Part shown: positions 22,968 to 31,445 of the stretch, piece after piece | Position numbering within the stretch: the first letter of the stretch is position 1 | Layout: each line of letters starts with the position of its first letter | Source: Candidatus Taenariivivens baikalensis | GTDB taxonomy: Bacteria; Omnitrophota; Omnitrophia; Omnitrophales; Aquincolibacteriaceae | NCBI GenBank assembly: GCA_009691445.1 | Contig: SICL01000023.1 | Coordinates: forward strand, 1-36,196 | Direction: 5' to 3' | Length of the DNA stretch: 36,196 nt | Translations under genes and position numbers: made by a program | Notes under the pieces: model-generated | Told to the model about the DNA's origin: nothing | Databases searched by the model: none | The model's input: only the letters and a program-made list of their open reading frames with translations

Positions 22968-25532
22968 TTAGAATCCACGACTTAAGCTGAACTCAAAGCG
23001 TCCATTACGGTTTTTGGAATCACGGTTGGTAAAGGGAACTCCGTAATATAGAGCCACGGGTCCGAACGGAGTTTTGATTTTAATTCCGGGGCCCGCACTA
23101 ATCACAGTGCCGGTATAGGTGAAGAATTTGTAAGCATCCGCGTTCACATTCCCTAAATCGACAAACACGACTCCGCGAAAAGCATCAAGCCTTGGGATCG
23201 GAAAGTTATAGTCCAAATTGATCACTTTCATCGTTTGGCCACCCACAGGGTTTCCTGATTCCTTCGGTCCCACGCGGCGGTAATTATAACCACGGACCGT
23301 GCCAAGTCCTCCGGCATAAAATCGATCAAAGACAGGAACGCTGTTTGAATCGCCGAATTCGCTGGATGTCGCAACATGAAGCTTTGTTTCTAATAGGTGC
23401 TTTTTAAAAAGCGGCCAATACTTGGTACCAGCAAGATCGAGGATGTAATAATCCTGATCACCACCCAAGAAGCTTCCAATAAGCTCTCCTGACAAAGAGG
23501 CCAGGAAACCTTTGTTGGGATTAAATATATTGTCACGGGTATCATAATTACTGAATATCTTCCATCGCGAAAGCCAGTTTTTTCCTGAAAAATCACGCAC
23601 TGCCTGGGAAGCATCAGCCGAAATATGATCCAGTTTCACACGTTCCAACGTATATCCCGTACCGAGACGGAAGACATCTTTGAATAACTTGGAAATCGTG
23701 TTGGTCGCTCCAAGACGGTTTTCATCAAAATCTACGCTCTTGGAATTTTCCCGGTAATTAAAAAAATCCAGGCCGTAGGCCAGTGGTTTGTTGAAAATAT
23801 ACGGATTATAAAAACTCACATTGTAACTTTGATTGATCGTGCCAATGCGCCCACGAACCGAAAGCGATTGACCGCCTCCGGTAAAACGCGGCCAGTTCAA
23901 CCAATCAAAATTCTTTTGGGAAATTTCCGCAAACCCGACAAGGTTATCTACCGAGCTAACGCCTCCACCAAAAGAGAGTTCCCCAGTGCGTTTTTCTTTG
24001 ACCCGAAAAATCAGGTCTTTCCGGTTGGTGCCACTTGGAGAGGGTTCTGTATCGTAAGTTATTTCTTCAAAGTAACCGAGGTTTTCGAGCCGCTGCTTAG
24101 ATTTCTCAAGCTTCTGCCCGTCAAATTTGTCGCCGGGCCGAATTCTGAGTTCACGCCGGATGACAATATCGCGGGTTTTCGTATTCCCTCGAACGACGAC
24201 CTTCTCAACAAAGTAAAGATCCCCTTCGTCAAGGGTATAACTCACATCCACTTTTCGAGTCTCTTTATTTAACTGAGTATCAGGAACAATCCGCGCATCC
24301 ATATAACCGCGGGTGAAATAATACTGCCGGATCTTTTCAAGATCCTGCGAGAGATAGTACTGGGAATAAGTTTGACCGGGAAGCATTTCCAGCTCCTGCC
24401 AAATTTCAGATTCCGGAAAAAGCCGGTTCCCCTTGATTTTGATGTCTCCGCAAACATACTTCGACCCTTCTTCCACATTAATCGTGATGTCAATGCGCTG
24501 GCCTTTATCATCATATTTGAAATCCGGAGCCACCTTAACGTCCAGATATCCTTCCTTTTGATAAAAAAGCTGGAGGCGTTCCAGATCCTCATCAAAGTCA
24601 GTGCCCTTGAATACCCCTGAGCGAAGAAGCCAACTTTGTTTGCTTTTGGTTTTCATTAGCTTCTTAAGCTGCTTGATCTTAAAAGCTTTTGTTCCCTGAA
24701 GCTCAAGAGACTTGATCTTGTACTTTTCTCCTTCACTTATATGAACCACGATCGCGGTGTCATTCGTAGCACGATCAATATTTACATCCGAGGTCACGTC
24801 CACAAAACGAAAACCTTTGTTGGCATACAGTTTTCGGATGGCCTCGACGCCTTGCTTCACAGCTTTACGATCTAGAACCTGCCCTTCTGAAACATTCAGT
24901 TCTTTACGAAGCTTGTCTTCCTTGAAGGATTTAAAACCTTCAATGGAAATTTTTCGGATAATGGGTTTTTCCAGCACAACCACCACGATGCCATAACCTT
25001 GAACGTTTTCTTTGACCTCAATTTTGATATCCTCAAAAAATCCAGCGGCATAAAGACGTTTGATGTCTTCATTGACCGTTTCTTGAAGCAGGTTCGTTCC
25101 CTTCTGGGATTTGATCTTGCTCAAAATCGTGTTGGTTCCCACAATGCTATTACCACGAACTTCAACATCGGTAATCAACGTGGGATGCTGCGGAGCGCTC
25201 GGCGGAACCATTTCAGCAGGAATGGGCGAGTCAGCATTTGCTTGCGCCGAAGCTCCATTCGCTTTAGGCTGATTGTCCACTGGCTGGGACTTCGGCGCCA
25301 AAACTGGTATGGCCGCCAATGGGGTGGCTTCGGTATTAGCAACGGATGACGTGGATGTGTCTGTAGACGTAAAAGTATCCGTCGCTTGTTTAACTTCCTC
25401 GTGAAGCGCCCTTAAGTCTTCTTCCAGCTTTTTATCCAAATGATCTGAGTCGTCCGCGGCCCGAAGAATTATCGGAGCACTTCCTATCATGCACAACACC
25501 ATTAAAAGACTAAGCCAGCTTCTATGTTTCAT
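22968..25532 (-). CDS. bamA: Outer-membrane assembly factor BamA
   Basis: Omp85 protein that folds beta-barrels into the outer membrane. Signal peptide residues 1 to about 25; then an unusual acidic and Thr/Ser/Pro/Ala-rich linker (about 28-116) not present in E. coli BamA. Five POTRA domains follow between about 118 and 510 (recurring VRGN, IEGF, LQGT, IKGN and VVRGNTKT starts), then a 16-strand barrel with the VRGYNYRRVGP motif of loop 6 and a terminal phenylalanine (LSRGF), the usual assembly signal. The 854-residue length reflects the linker. It overlaps the dnaB stop as ATGA. skp follows 49 nt downstream. Confidence 0.95.
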   Translation of the reverse strand: MKHRSWLSLLMVLCMIGSAPIILRAADDSDHLDKKLEEDLRALHEEVKQATDTFTSTDTSTSSVANTEATPLAAIPVLAPKSQPVDNQPKANGASAQANADSPIPAEMVPPSAPQHPTLITDVEVRGNSIVGTNTILSKIKSQKGTNLLQETVNEDIKRLYAAGFFEDIKIEVKENVQGYGIVVVVLEKPIIRKISIEGFKSFKEDKLRKELNVSEGQVLDRKAVKQGVEAIRKLYANKGFRFVDVTSDVNIDRATNDTAIVVHISEGEKYKIKSLELQGTKAFKIKQLKKLMKTKSKQSWLLRSGVFKGTDFDEDLERLQLFYQKEGYLDVKVAPDFKYDDKGQRIDITINVEEGSKYVCGDIKIKGNRLFPESEIWQELEMLPGQTYSQYYLSQDLEKIRQYYFTRGYMDARIVPDTQLNKETRKVDVSYTLDEGDLYFVEKVVVRGNTKTRDIVIRRELRIRPGDKFDGQKLEKSKQRLENLGYFEEITYDTEPSPSGTNRKDLIFRVKEKRTGELSFGGGVSSVDNLVGFAEISQKNFDWLNWPRFTGGGQSLSVRGRIGTINQSYNVSFYNPYIFNKPLAYGLDFFNYRENSKSVDFDENRLGATNTISKLFKDVFRLGTGYTLERVKLDHISADASQAVRDFSGKNWLSRWKIFSNYDTRDNIFNPNKGFLASLSGELIGSFLGGDQDYYILDLAGTKYWPLFKKHLLETKLHVATSSEFGDSNSVPVFDRFYAGGLGTVRGYNYRRVGPKESGNPVGGQTMKVINLDYNFPIPRLDAFRGVVFVDLGNVNADAYKFFTYTGTVISAGPGIKIKTPFGPVALYYGVPFTNRDSKNRNGRFEFSLSRGF

Positions 25533-26896
25533 ACGGATGATCCTTCCATGTGTCGAAGTTCGGGATTGTCAAAACGGGTCCAGTCTTTCATAAAAAGAAG
25601 CTCCACGGATCCTATCGGTCCATTCCGCTGTTTGGCCAAAATCGCTTCGGCTTTGTTCCTATTCTCTTCAGTGGGATTATAATACTCTTCTCTGAAAAGG
25701 AAAACGACAACATCCGCATCCTGCTCAATCGCCCCCGACTCGCGAAGATCAGAAAGCTGGGGTCGATTACCGGTTCGGCTTTCAACGGCACGAGAAAGCT
25801 GGCTTACGGCAATCACCGGAACTTTGAGTTCACGCGCCAAAGCCTTGAGCGATCTTGAAATTTCAGAAATTTCCTGCTGACGGCTTTCCGTGCGGCCCGA
25901 TCCCTGCATTAACTGCATATAATCCACAACGACAAGCTGGATGTCATGCTGCATTTTGAGCCGGCGCGCCTTGGTACGGATTTCCAAAATCGACTGTCCA
26001 GGTGTGTCATCAATAAAAATCGGGGCTTCGGACAAACGCCCGGCCGCACTCGTCAGCTTCGGCCAATCCTGATGAGAAAGATATCCCGTACGAACCTTTT
26101 GAGCATCCACCCGCGCATGAGAACAAAGCATTCTCTGCACCAATTGCTCTTTGCTCATTTCAAGCGAGAAAAAAGCGAGGGGTTTTTTCTGCACAATACC
26201 AATATTCTCGCAGAGCGAAAGCACAAACGCAGATTTCCCCATGGAAGGGCGTCCGGCAATGATGATCAAATCGGAAGGCTGAAGCCCCGCCGTCTTGATG
26301 TCAAACTCATGAAACATGGTGGCCACGCCCGTGACATGCTCTTTACGCTGATAAAGTTTGTCAATCGTCTCCATACTTTCATGGATAATTTCCCGCATGG
26401 AAAAAAACCGCCCTTCCACGCGGTCCTGACTGACATCAAAAATCATTTTTTCTGCCTGATCCAGGACATGATTGATATTCTCAGCGGAATGAAAGCATTC
26501 GTGCACCACTTGCGAAGCGTTCTTGATCAGTTTTCGAAGCAACGCCTTCTCTTTAACAATATGCGCGTAATGCTCCACATGAGCCGAGGTCGGAACTTGC
26601 GCCGTTAACTGGGTGAGCACGCCCATCCCACCGACATCTTCGAGTTGATTACGGACTTTGAGTTCTTCAGAAACTGTTATCAGATCCACCGGACGGTTTT
26701 TCTCAAAAAGAACCTGCATGACCTGAAAAATCTTGGCATGATTATCTTCGTAGAAGTATTCAGGGCGGAGAATTTCAAGGGAGCGAACAAGAGCGCTTTC
26801 ATCAAAAAGCATTGAGCCGAGCACGCTTATTTCCGCGTCTCGGTTCTGAGGTGGCAATTTTTCAAGAAAGTTAACAGGAGCGCCGGAAATAGCCAC
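25529..26896 (-). CDS. dnaB: Replicative DNA helicase
   Basis: Hexameric fork helicase. The N-terminal primase-interacting domain starts PPQNRDAEISVLGSM and reaches about residue 150. The RecA-like domain has Walker A AGRPSMGKSAF, then FFSLEMSKEQL, Walker B LVVVDYMQLM, SQLSRAVE and the arginine-finger region. About 455 residues. The GTG at 26896 is preferred because AAAGG lies 6 nt upstream; a TTG at 26911 adds five residues but has no ribosome-binding site. A perfect dyad (26904-26922) overlaps this ribosome-binding site. No intein is present at the Walker A site, a common insertion point in this gene. It closes the rpsF-ssb-rpsR-rplI run and is coupled to bamA. Confidence 0.96.
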   Translation of the reverse strand: MAISGAPVNFLEKLPPQNRDAEISVLGSMLFDESALVRSLEILRPEYFYEDNHAKIFQVMQVLFEKNRPVDLITVSEELKVRNQLEDVGGMGVLTQLTAQVPTSAHVEHYAHIVKEKALLRKLIKNASQVVHECFHSAENINHVLDQAEKMIFDVSQDRVEGRFFSMREIIHESMETIDKLYQRKEHVTGVATMFHEFDIKTAGLQPSDLIIIAGRPSMGKSAFVLSLCENIGIVQKKPLAFFSLEMSKEQLVQRMLCSHARVDAQKVRTGYLSHQDWPKLTSAAGRLSEAPIFIDDTPGQSILEIRTKARRLKMQHDIQLVVVDYMQLMQGSGRTESRQQEISEISRSLKALARELKVPVIAVSQLSRAVESRTGNRPQLSDLRESGAIEQDADVVVFLFREEYYNPTEENRNKAEAILAKQRNGPIGSVELLFMKDWTRFDNPELRHMEGSSV

Positions 26897-26903
26897 AGAA
26901 CGC

Positions 26904-26922
26904 CTTTCCAAATTTTGGAAAG
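26904..26922. promoter_or_regulatory. Perfect dyad overlapping the dnaB ribosome-binding site
   Basis: CTTTCCAAA and TTTGGAAAG are 9-base arms around one central base, between the rplI stop and the dnaB GTG. The GGAAAGG on the minus strand is the dnaB ribosome-binding site, so the fold or a bound repressor could hide it. Confidence 0.4.
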
Positions 26923-26931
26923 TAAAGAATG

Positions 26932-27378
26932 TTAAGGTTTTTGGATGACTTCAACCGTGATGCAAGCCTTGACTTCTGGATAAAGTTCGACGGTCACCGG
27001 GTATGACCCCAATGCTCTGATCGATTCTTTCAGGACAATCTGCTTTTTATCGAAGGCGTAACCACACTGAGTTAACGCCAAACAAATATCTTCGCTGGTA
27101 ACCGAACCAAACAACTTTCCCTGTTCGCCAGCCTTCGCTTCAACAACCACCTTTAGGGACTGAATCTTTTCCACAGTTGCTGCCGCGGCAATTTTTTCTT
27201 TTTCATACCGTTTTTCAGCTCGAAGCTTTTGATCTTCCATAAAAGCGCGGTTGGCCTGAGTAACAACCAATGCCAGTTTTTTGGGAAATAAAAAATTACG
27301 GGCATATCCATCACGGACACGAACAACTTCACCCTTACGCCCAACTTTTTCAACATTTTCCAGCAAAATCAATTCCAT
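26932..27378 (-). CDS. rplI: Ribosomal protein bL9
   Basis: Large-subunit protein at the base of the L1 stalk. MELILLENVEKVGRKG and VRVRDGYARNFLFPKKLA form the N-terminal rRNA-binding domain, followed by a long connecting helix (about 45-80) and the C-terminal domain with FGSVTSEDI. Length 148 is typical. The start at 27378 has AGAGAGGA upstream and matches the family; a longer frame from 27465 overlaps rpsR and is not conserved. Confidence 0.97.
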   Translation of the reverse strand: MELILLENVEKVGRKGEVVRVRDGYARNFLFPKKLALVVTQANRAFMEDQKLRAEKRYEKEKIAAAATVEKIQSLKVVVEAKAGEQGKLFGSVTSEDICLALTQCGYAFDKKQIVLKESIRALGSYPVTVELYPEVKACITVEVIQKP

Positions 27379-27400
27379 AATTTCCTCTCTCTTACAATCA

Positions 27401-27706
27401 TTAATCGATCTGAAACGCAACAACCCCAGCATGCCTGGAACGCTTGACTGCCCGGGCCAGCACACGCTGACACTTGGCGCAATTTCCCGTAATCCGACGA
27501 GGAATAATTTTCCCCTTTTCGGTCAAAAATCTTCTAATTTTGTCAAAATCCTTATAATCCACACTTGTTGCTTTTTCTGCGCAGAGACGGCAAGTTTTTT
27601 TAATAAACACCCGCTGACGTGAAGCGTGGCGAGGTCCCGCACCGGCCGGCCCGCCTCTTTCTGAAGGTGCTCTTCGGTGCGTAGAATGAGAACTTGTGGG
27701 AAACAT
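27401..27706 (-). CDS. rpsR: Ribosomal protein bS18, zinc-binding (CxxC) form
   Basis: Small-subunit platform protein. The basic, disordered N-terminus (1-30) is followed by the conserved VDYKDFDKIRRFLTEKGKIIPRR core. Two CxxC pairs (CRLC at about 39-42 and CAKC at about 76-79) mark the zinc-binding form, which many bacteria have lost. GGAG lies 6 nt before the ATG. Sits between ssb and rplI. Confidence 0.96.
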   Translation of the reverse strand: MFPTSSHSTHRRAPSERGGPAGAGPRHASRQRVFIKKTCRLCAEKATSVDYKDFDKIRRFLTEKGKIIPRRITGNCAKCQRVLARAVKRSRHAGVVAFQID

Positions 27707-27734
27707 GAAAGCTCCTTAACTTTTTATTCTGAAA

Positions 27735-28232
27735 TTAAAATGGAATTTCGTCATCCGGCTCAAGCTCATGACTTGAAACGGTTAAACTTTTCTTAGCGCG
27801 CGGCGCTGCAGAGTGCCCCTCGCCTTCTTCGTAAGCAGCAGTTTCAGGAGCCTCTTGAGCAAATTCACCCGCACCTGAAGACTCTGTACTTCTTCCCCCC
27901 GAGCGGTTCAAAAATTGAACACTCTGGGCGACCACTTCCATCGTGGAACGCTTGGTGCCATCCGGCGCGTCCCAAGAACGGCTCTGCAAGCGGCCTTCCA
28001 CAAACACTGGACTGCCCTTTTTTAAATATTCATTACAGATTTCTGCTAGACGGGCCCAAACCACGATTCGCACAAAACTAACCTCTTCTTTTTTCTCTCC
28101 GGTTTGAGCGGTATAGGCGCGGTTAACCGCAATAGAAAAAGAGGTGACGGGCTGCCCTGAAGGCAGATAACGCAACTCGGGATCCCGCGTGAGATTTCCA
28201 AGCAAAAGAACCTTGTTAAAACTAGCGGCCAT
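27735..28232 (-). CDS. ssb: Single-stranded DNA-binding protein
   Basis: The N-terminal OB fold (1 to about 110) starts NKVLLLGNLTRDPELRY and has KKGSPVFVEGRLQSRSW. A Ser/Gly/Ala/Glu-rich linker leads to the acidic tail DDEIPF, the binding tip for replication and repair partners. Length 165. It starts 4 nt after rpsF, in the usual rpsF-ssb-rpsR order. Confidence 0.97.
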   Translation of the reverse strand: MAASFNKVLLLGNLTRDPELRYLPSGQPVTSFSIAVNRAYTAQTGEKKEEVSFVRIVVWARLAEICNEYLKKGSPVFVEGRLQSRSWDAPDGTKRSTMEVVAQSVQFLNRSGGRSTESSGAGEFAQEAPETAAYEEGEGHSAAPRAKKSLTVSSHELEPDDEIPF

Positions 28233-28236
28233 AAAT

Positions 28237-28650
28237 TTAACTTACCGATGCTTTATGGGTGGGAGAATATGGTTTTCTAATTGCTGGCCTGGAACCGCTG
28301 GAGGCGGCTGCGGCAGCTACGACGGCCGCTTGTTTGGCTTGAGCAGCAAGCACAGCTTCTGACACGATTTTCTTACAGGTAATCATATATTTAATCACTT
28401 CCTCATAAAGATCAACGGAACGACGAAAACCTTCCTGCGCCAAAGGATCTAATTCGAAATCCACACAGAACATAAATCCATCCCGGTGTTTTTGGATCAT
28501 GTATCCCAAGGGCCGGCGTCCAAGCTCCTGACGCTGCACAATTTTTCCTCCGGCTTTCTGAATCAAAGCTTCGATCGCGGCTAGTTGATTTTTTCGAACA
28601 TCCGGGGTGGCATCAGGGGATAATACAAAATAACCTTCGTACAATTTCAT
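28237..28650 (-). CDS. rpsF: Ribosomal protein bS6
   Basis: Pairs with bS18 on the 30S platform. MKLYEGYFVLSPDAT, GRRPLGYMIQKHRDG and FELDP give the family core (1 to about 100). An Ala-rich and then Arg/Lys/Ser/Pro tail (about 103-137) extends beyond the usual length. The start at 28650 is preceded by AAGGAG; a longer in-frame start at 28713 is rejected. It heads the ribosomal/replication run, and the 303-bp gap upstream probably holds its promoter. Confidence 0.95.
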   Translation of the reverse strand: MKLYEGYFVLSPDATPDVRKNQLAAIEALIQKAGGKIVQRQELGRRPLGYMIQKHRDGFMFCVDFELDPLAQEGFRRSVDLYEEVIKYMITCKKIVSEAVLAAQAKQAAVVAAAAASSGSRPAIRKPYSPTHKASVS

Positions 28651-28953
28651 GGACACGATCTCCTTAAAAATATTGAATTGATGAATCCTGAGAACGTCGG
28701 GAGCTCTTAACAAAACAATGTCAAGAAACCGCTGAGATGCGGATCCAAAGTAGGGGCCAATGTAACACAGATCCTTTTTGGAAGCAAGCCCTGTTTTGTG
28801 TTATAACCCTTGATTTCAAAAGGAGTTAATGCTCCACACTTAAAAGGAATAAGCGCAACTATTTAGCCGTCCGAAACACCTGTGAACCCCCACCGGATGC
28901 GCTCACGATTAAAAATAAAAACTCCACGAACCAAAATAGCTACAAAAAACCGT
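28651..28953. other. Intergenic region upstream of rpsF
   Basis: A 303-bp gap between pth and rpsF with no convincing gene on either strand. On the minus strand TTGCTT, 16 nt, TTACAT is a weak promoter candidate (about 28755-28785), and a lone TTGACA (about 28720) lacks a matching -10. No hairpin element of the kind found elsewhere in the window was seen. Confidence 0.4.
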
Positions 28954-29544
28954 TCATTTCTCGCTTGAAGGATTGATGCTATTCATGGCCTTCTCTAAGG
29001 GGCCGGTCGCCCACAACCGACAAGCCTCCTCACCTTTTTTGAAGAGACCCGGAAGTTTTTTTTGCTCGAGCTTGGTAAAACGCTCAAGCACAAATTCTTC
29101 CAGCGGCACCTCGAGGGATGAAATGTCTTCCGTCGCACCAATCCCAAATCTCAAACGAGCATATTGCTGCGTTCCCAAAGACGCTTCAATGGATTTAAGA
29201 CCATTATGCCCGCCGCTTGATCCCTTGGGGCGAAGACGTAAATTCCCAAGAGGGATAGCCGCATCATCCACAACCACCAAAAGATCATTTGAAATATTGA
29301 TATCAAAGTGCTGCGTGAGAAGCTTCAGCGCCTCACCCGAAACATTGATATACGTCGCGGGATAAGCCAGAATGGTTTCCTGCCCTCCCCACGAAAATAG
29401 AGCGGTGGAGGCCAGGAGGGATTTCTTAAAATGCCACTTCAGGGAAAACCGGGAAGCGATAAATCCCGCAAGCAACCGGCCAGCATTATGGCGGGTCTCA
29501 AAATATTTCGGCTCAGGATTTCCAAGTCCAACAATCAATTTCAT
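28954..29544 (-). CDS. pth: Peptidyl-tRNA hydrolase
   Basis: Recycles peptidyl-tRNA released from stalled ribosomes. MKLIVGLGNPEPKYFETRHNAG opens the protein, with the conserved asparagine (GLGNP) and catalytic histidine (RHNAG). The second key region reads VVVDDAAIPLGNLRLR with the catalytic aspartate, then GGHNGLKSIEASLG. Length 196 is typical. It follows rplY in the common glmU-prs-rplY-pth order, with a 31-nt gap. Confidence 0.96.
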   Translation of the reverse strand: MKLIVGLGNPEPKYFETRHNAGRLLAGFIASRFSLKWHFKKSLLASTALFSWGGQETILAYPATYINVSGEALKLLTQHFDINISNDLLVVVDDAAIPLGNLRLRPKGSSGGHNGLKSIEASLGTQQYARLRFGIGATEDISSLEVPLEEFVLERFTKLEQKKLPGLFKKGEEACRLWATGPLEKAMNSINPSSEK

Positions 29545-29575
29545 GATTGATGCGAACAGAAAATCTGCTTCAAAA

Positions 29576-30277
29576 TTATTTGGAGGTTTTAGCCGCAGGC
29601 GCGGGTACCGCTGCCGCTTCGCCTTCTTTCAACTCGTCCTTCTTGCCCTTCTCAATCACTTCAGGCTGAACGGCTTCGGCGCCTTCAACCGTTGCAGCAG
29701 CCTCTTCTTCACGGGGCGCGTGAATCGCAGCAATGACTTCATCCGCAGGTAATTGACAAACGACACCCTCGGGAAGCACAAGCTCATGGGCGTGAACGGC
29801 TTGTCCCAATTTAAGCGCTTTAGCATTGACTTCGATTTTCTGGGGAATCGCGGTCGGAAGACATTCCACTTCAACTTCGTAATGAATTAAATCCAAAACG
29901 CCGCCCTGTTTCACGCCCTCCGACTCTTCTGCATGCGTGACAACAATATGTACTTTGACCCTAATTTTATCGGTCAGAGAAATAATGCGAAAATCCACAT
30001 GAGAAATATGATCGGTCACGGGGTTATGCTGAATGTCTTTGATCAGACAGGTACTTTCCTTAAGTTGAAGATCCTGAACGTTCAAATCCAGAATGACGTT
30101 TTCGCCAGCTTTAGTTAGAAGAGCTTTGATCAAATCACGTTTGACCACAGAAATCGCAAGGGGTTTCATTCCTTGCCCGTAAAGGACAGCCGGTACTTCA
30201 CCTGCTCGCCGCACGCGACGAGCCTGGCGAGAGCCATCTGATTCCCGTTTTGTAACTGCTAGTGTCACTCGTTCCAT
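29576..30277 (-). CDS. rplY: Ribosomal protein bL25, long CTC form
   Basis: 5S rRNA-binding protein. The L25 domain (1 to about 95: SRQARRVRRAGEVPAVLYG, HVDFRII) is followed by the TL5/CTC beta domain (about 100-190: EVEVECLPTAIPQ, LPADEVIAAIH). An Ala/Glu/Lys-rich tail (about 190-233) follows. GAGGAGGAA lies upstream of the ATG. Gene order prs-rplY-pth is conserved in many bacteria. Confidence 0.95.
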   Translation of the reverse strand: MERVTLAVTKRESDGSRQARRVRRAGEVPAVLYGQGMKPLAISVVKRDLIKALLTKAGENVILDLNVQDLQLKESTCLIKDIQHNPVTDHISHVDFRIISLTDKIRVKVHIVVTHAEESEGVKQGGVLDLIHYEVEVECLPTAIPQKIEVNAKALKLGQAVHAHELVLPEGVVCQLPADEVIAAIHAPREEEAAATVEGAEAVQPEVIEKGKKDELKEGEAAAVPAPAAKTSK

Positions 30278-30330
30278 AATAAAATTTCCTCCTCAAATCT
30301 GAATTTAAAAATTTTCTTGTGGGATAATTA

Positions 30331-30364
30331 CACTTCACGTCTGCTTGCCAGCAAACGTGAAGTG
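30331..30364. terminator. Perfect hairpin between prs and rplY
   Basis: CACTTCACGT (30331-30340) and ACGTGAAGTG (30355-30364) pair perfectly around a 14-nt loop that can itself fold (TGC/GCA). It lies 9 nt after the prs stop. No immediate T-run follows on the minus strand, so it may be an mRNA-stabilising or attenuating stem rather than a true terminator. Confidence 0.5.
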
Positions 30365-30373
30365 GCTAATCTT

Positions 30374-31384
30374 TTAGGCTTCAACTCCAACCTGATCAAA
30401 CAACGTACTGATCGATGCATGCGCATGGATGCGCGCAATCGCTTCAGCCAGAAGCGGCGCGACAGAAAGCAGCTCGATTTTTTCGATCTGCTTTTCTTCA
30501 GAAAGCGGGATCGAATTCGTCACGATCAGTTTAGAAATATCTGACCCCTTGATTTTTTCAATGGCCGCTCCAACAAGAACCGGATGCACCACTGCGGCAT
30601 AAATGGTTAGCGCACCGGCTTCTTTAATAGCCCGCGCCGCTTCACAAAGAGATCCACCAGTCGAAATTAAATCATCCACCAAAAGAACATTTTTACCGGC
30701 CACATCACCGATAATGTTCATGACATGTGTGGACCCCGCATTCTCACGACGTTTGTCAACGATCGCAAGCGAACATCCGAGCAGCTTAGCATAAGCACGT
30801 GCCATACGCGTTCCGCCCACATCCGGCGTAACCACTACCAAATTCTGAATCGCCTTCTTTTTAAAATACTCACTAAAAACATTGATCGAATAAAGATGAT
30901 CGACTGGGATATCAAAAAAACCCTGGATCTGCCCCGCGTGAAGATCCATCGTTAAGACCCGGTCAGCACCGGCTTTGGTGATCAAATTCGCAACAAGTTT
31001 TGCCGTAATCGGAACTCTCGGCCGATCCTTGCGATCTTGACGCGCGTAACCAAAAAACGGAAGCACCGCCGTGATGCGCTGCGCCGATGCCCGTTTGGCC
31101 GCATCGATCATGATCAAAAGCTCCATCAAATTCTCATTGGGCGGCGTGCATGTGGACTGAACAATAAAAACATCTTTTCCGCGGACATTTTCACGAATCT
31201 GAACCTGAATTTCGCCTTCAGGGAAACGGCCCACTAGAATATCACCGAGACGCCCGCCAATAAGCGCTGCAATTTCTTCAAAAAGAAGAGGATTGGAATT
31301 GCCCCCCAAAATCACAAGGGACCCATCCATAACCATTTCTGCCTGACGTTTCGCAGCTTCCATCATAAGGACTTCCTCGCTCAT
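30374..31384 (-). CDS. prs: Ribose-phosphate pyrophosphokinase
   Basis: Makes PRPP from ribose-5-phosphate and ATP. GGNSNPLLFEEIA near residue 28, VRGKDVFIVQST, FFGYARQDRKDRPR (ATP-binding loop), TMDLHAGQIQGFFDIPVDHLY and the PRPP loop VLLVDDLISTGGS are all present. The start at 31384 has GGGAG just upstream and gives about 20 residues more than typical enzymes; internal ATGs at about 31333 and 31327 would give the standard length. A TATAAT promoter at 31407-31436 fits the upstream start. Confidence 0.95.
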   Translation of the reverse strand: MSEEVLMMEAAKRQAEMVMDGSLVILGGNSNPLLFEEIAALIGGRLGDILVGRFPEGEIQVQIRENVRGKDVFIVQSTCTPPNENLMELLIMIDAAKRASAQRITAVLPFFGYARQDRKDRPRVPITAKLVANLITKAGADRVLTMDLHAGQIQGFFDIPVDHLYSINVFSEYFKKKAIQNLVVVTPDVGGTRMARAYAKLLGCSLAIVDKRRENAGSTHVMNIIGDVAGKNVLLVDDLISTGGSLCEAARAIKEAGALTIYAAVVHPVLVGAAIEKIKGSDISKLIVTNSIPLSEEKQIEKIELLSVAPLLAEAIARIHAHASISTLFDQVGVEA

Positions 31385-31406
31385 AGCACTCCCGTAAAGG
31401 GGGGGT

Positions 31407-31436
31407 ATTATATGGAAAACATGCCTGTAAACACAA
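31407..31436 (-). promoter_or_regulatory. Candidate sigma-70 promoter upstream of prs
   Basis: A consensus TATAAT (31407-31412) with TTGTGT (31431-31436) at 18-nt spacing on the minus strand, within the 61-bp glmU-prs gap. It gives a very short leader that starts with a C-run. Confidence 0.5.
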
Positions 31437-31445
31437 GGGCTAAGA

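Noticed and set aside
28651..28953. Small RNA or riboswitch before rpsF
   Set aside because: No stable hairpin followed by a T-run, and no recognised riboswitch core was found; only weak promoter-like boxes.
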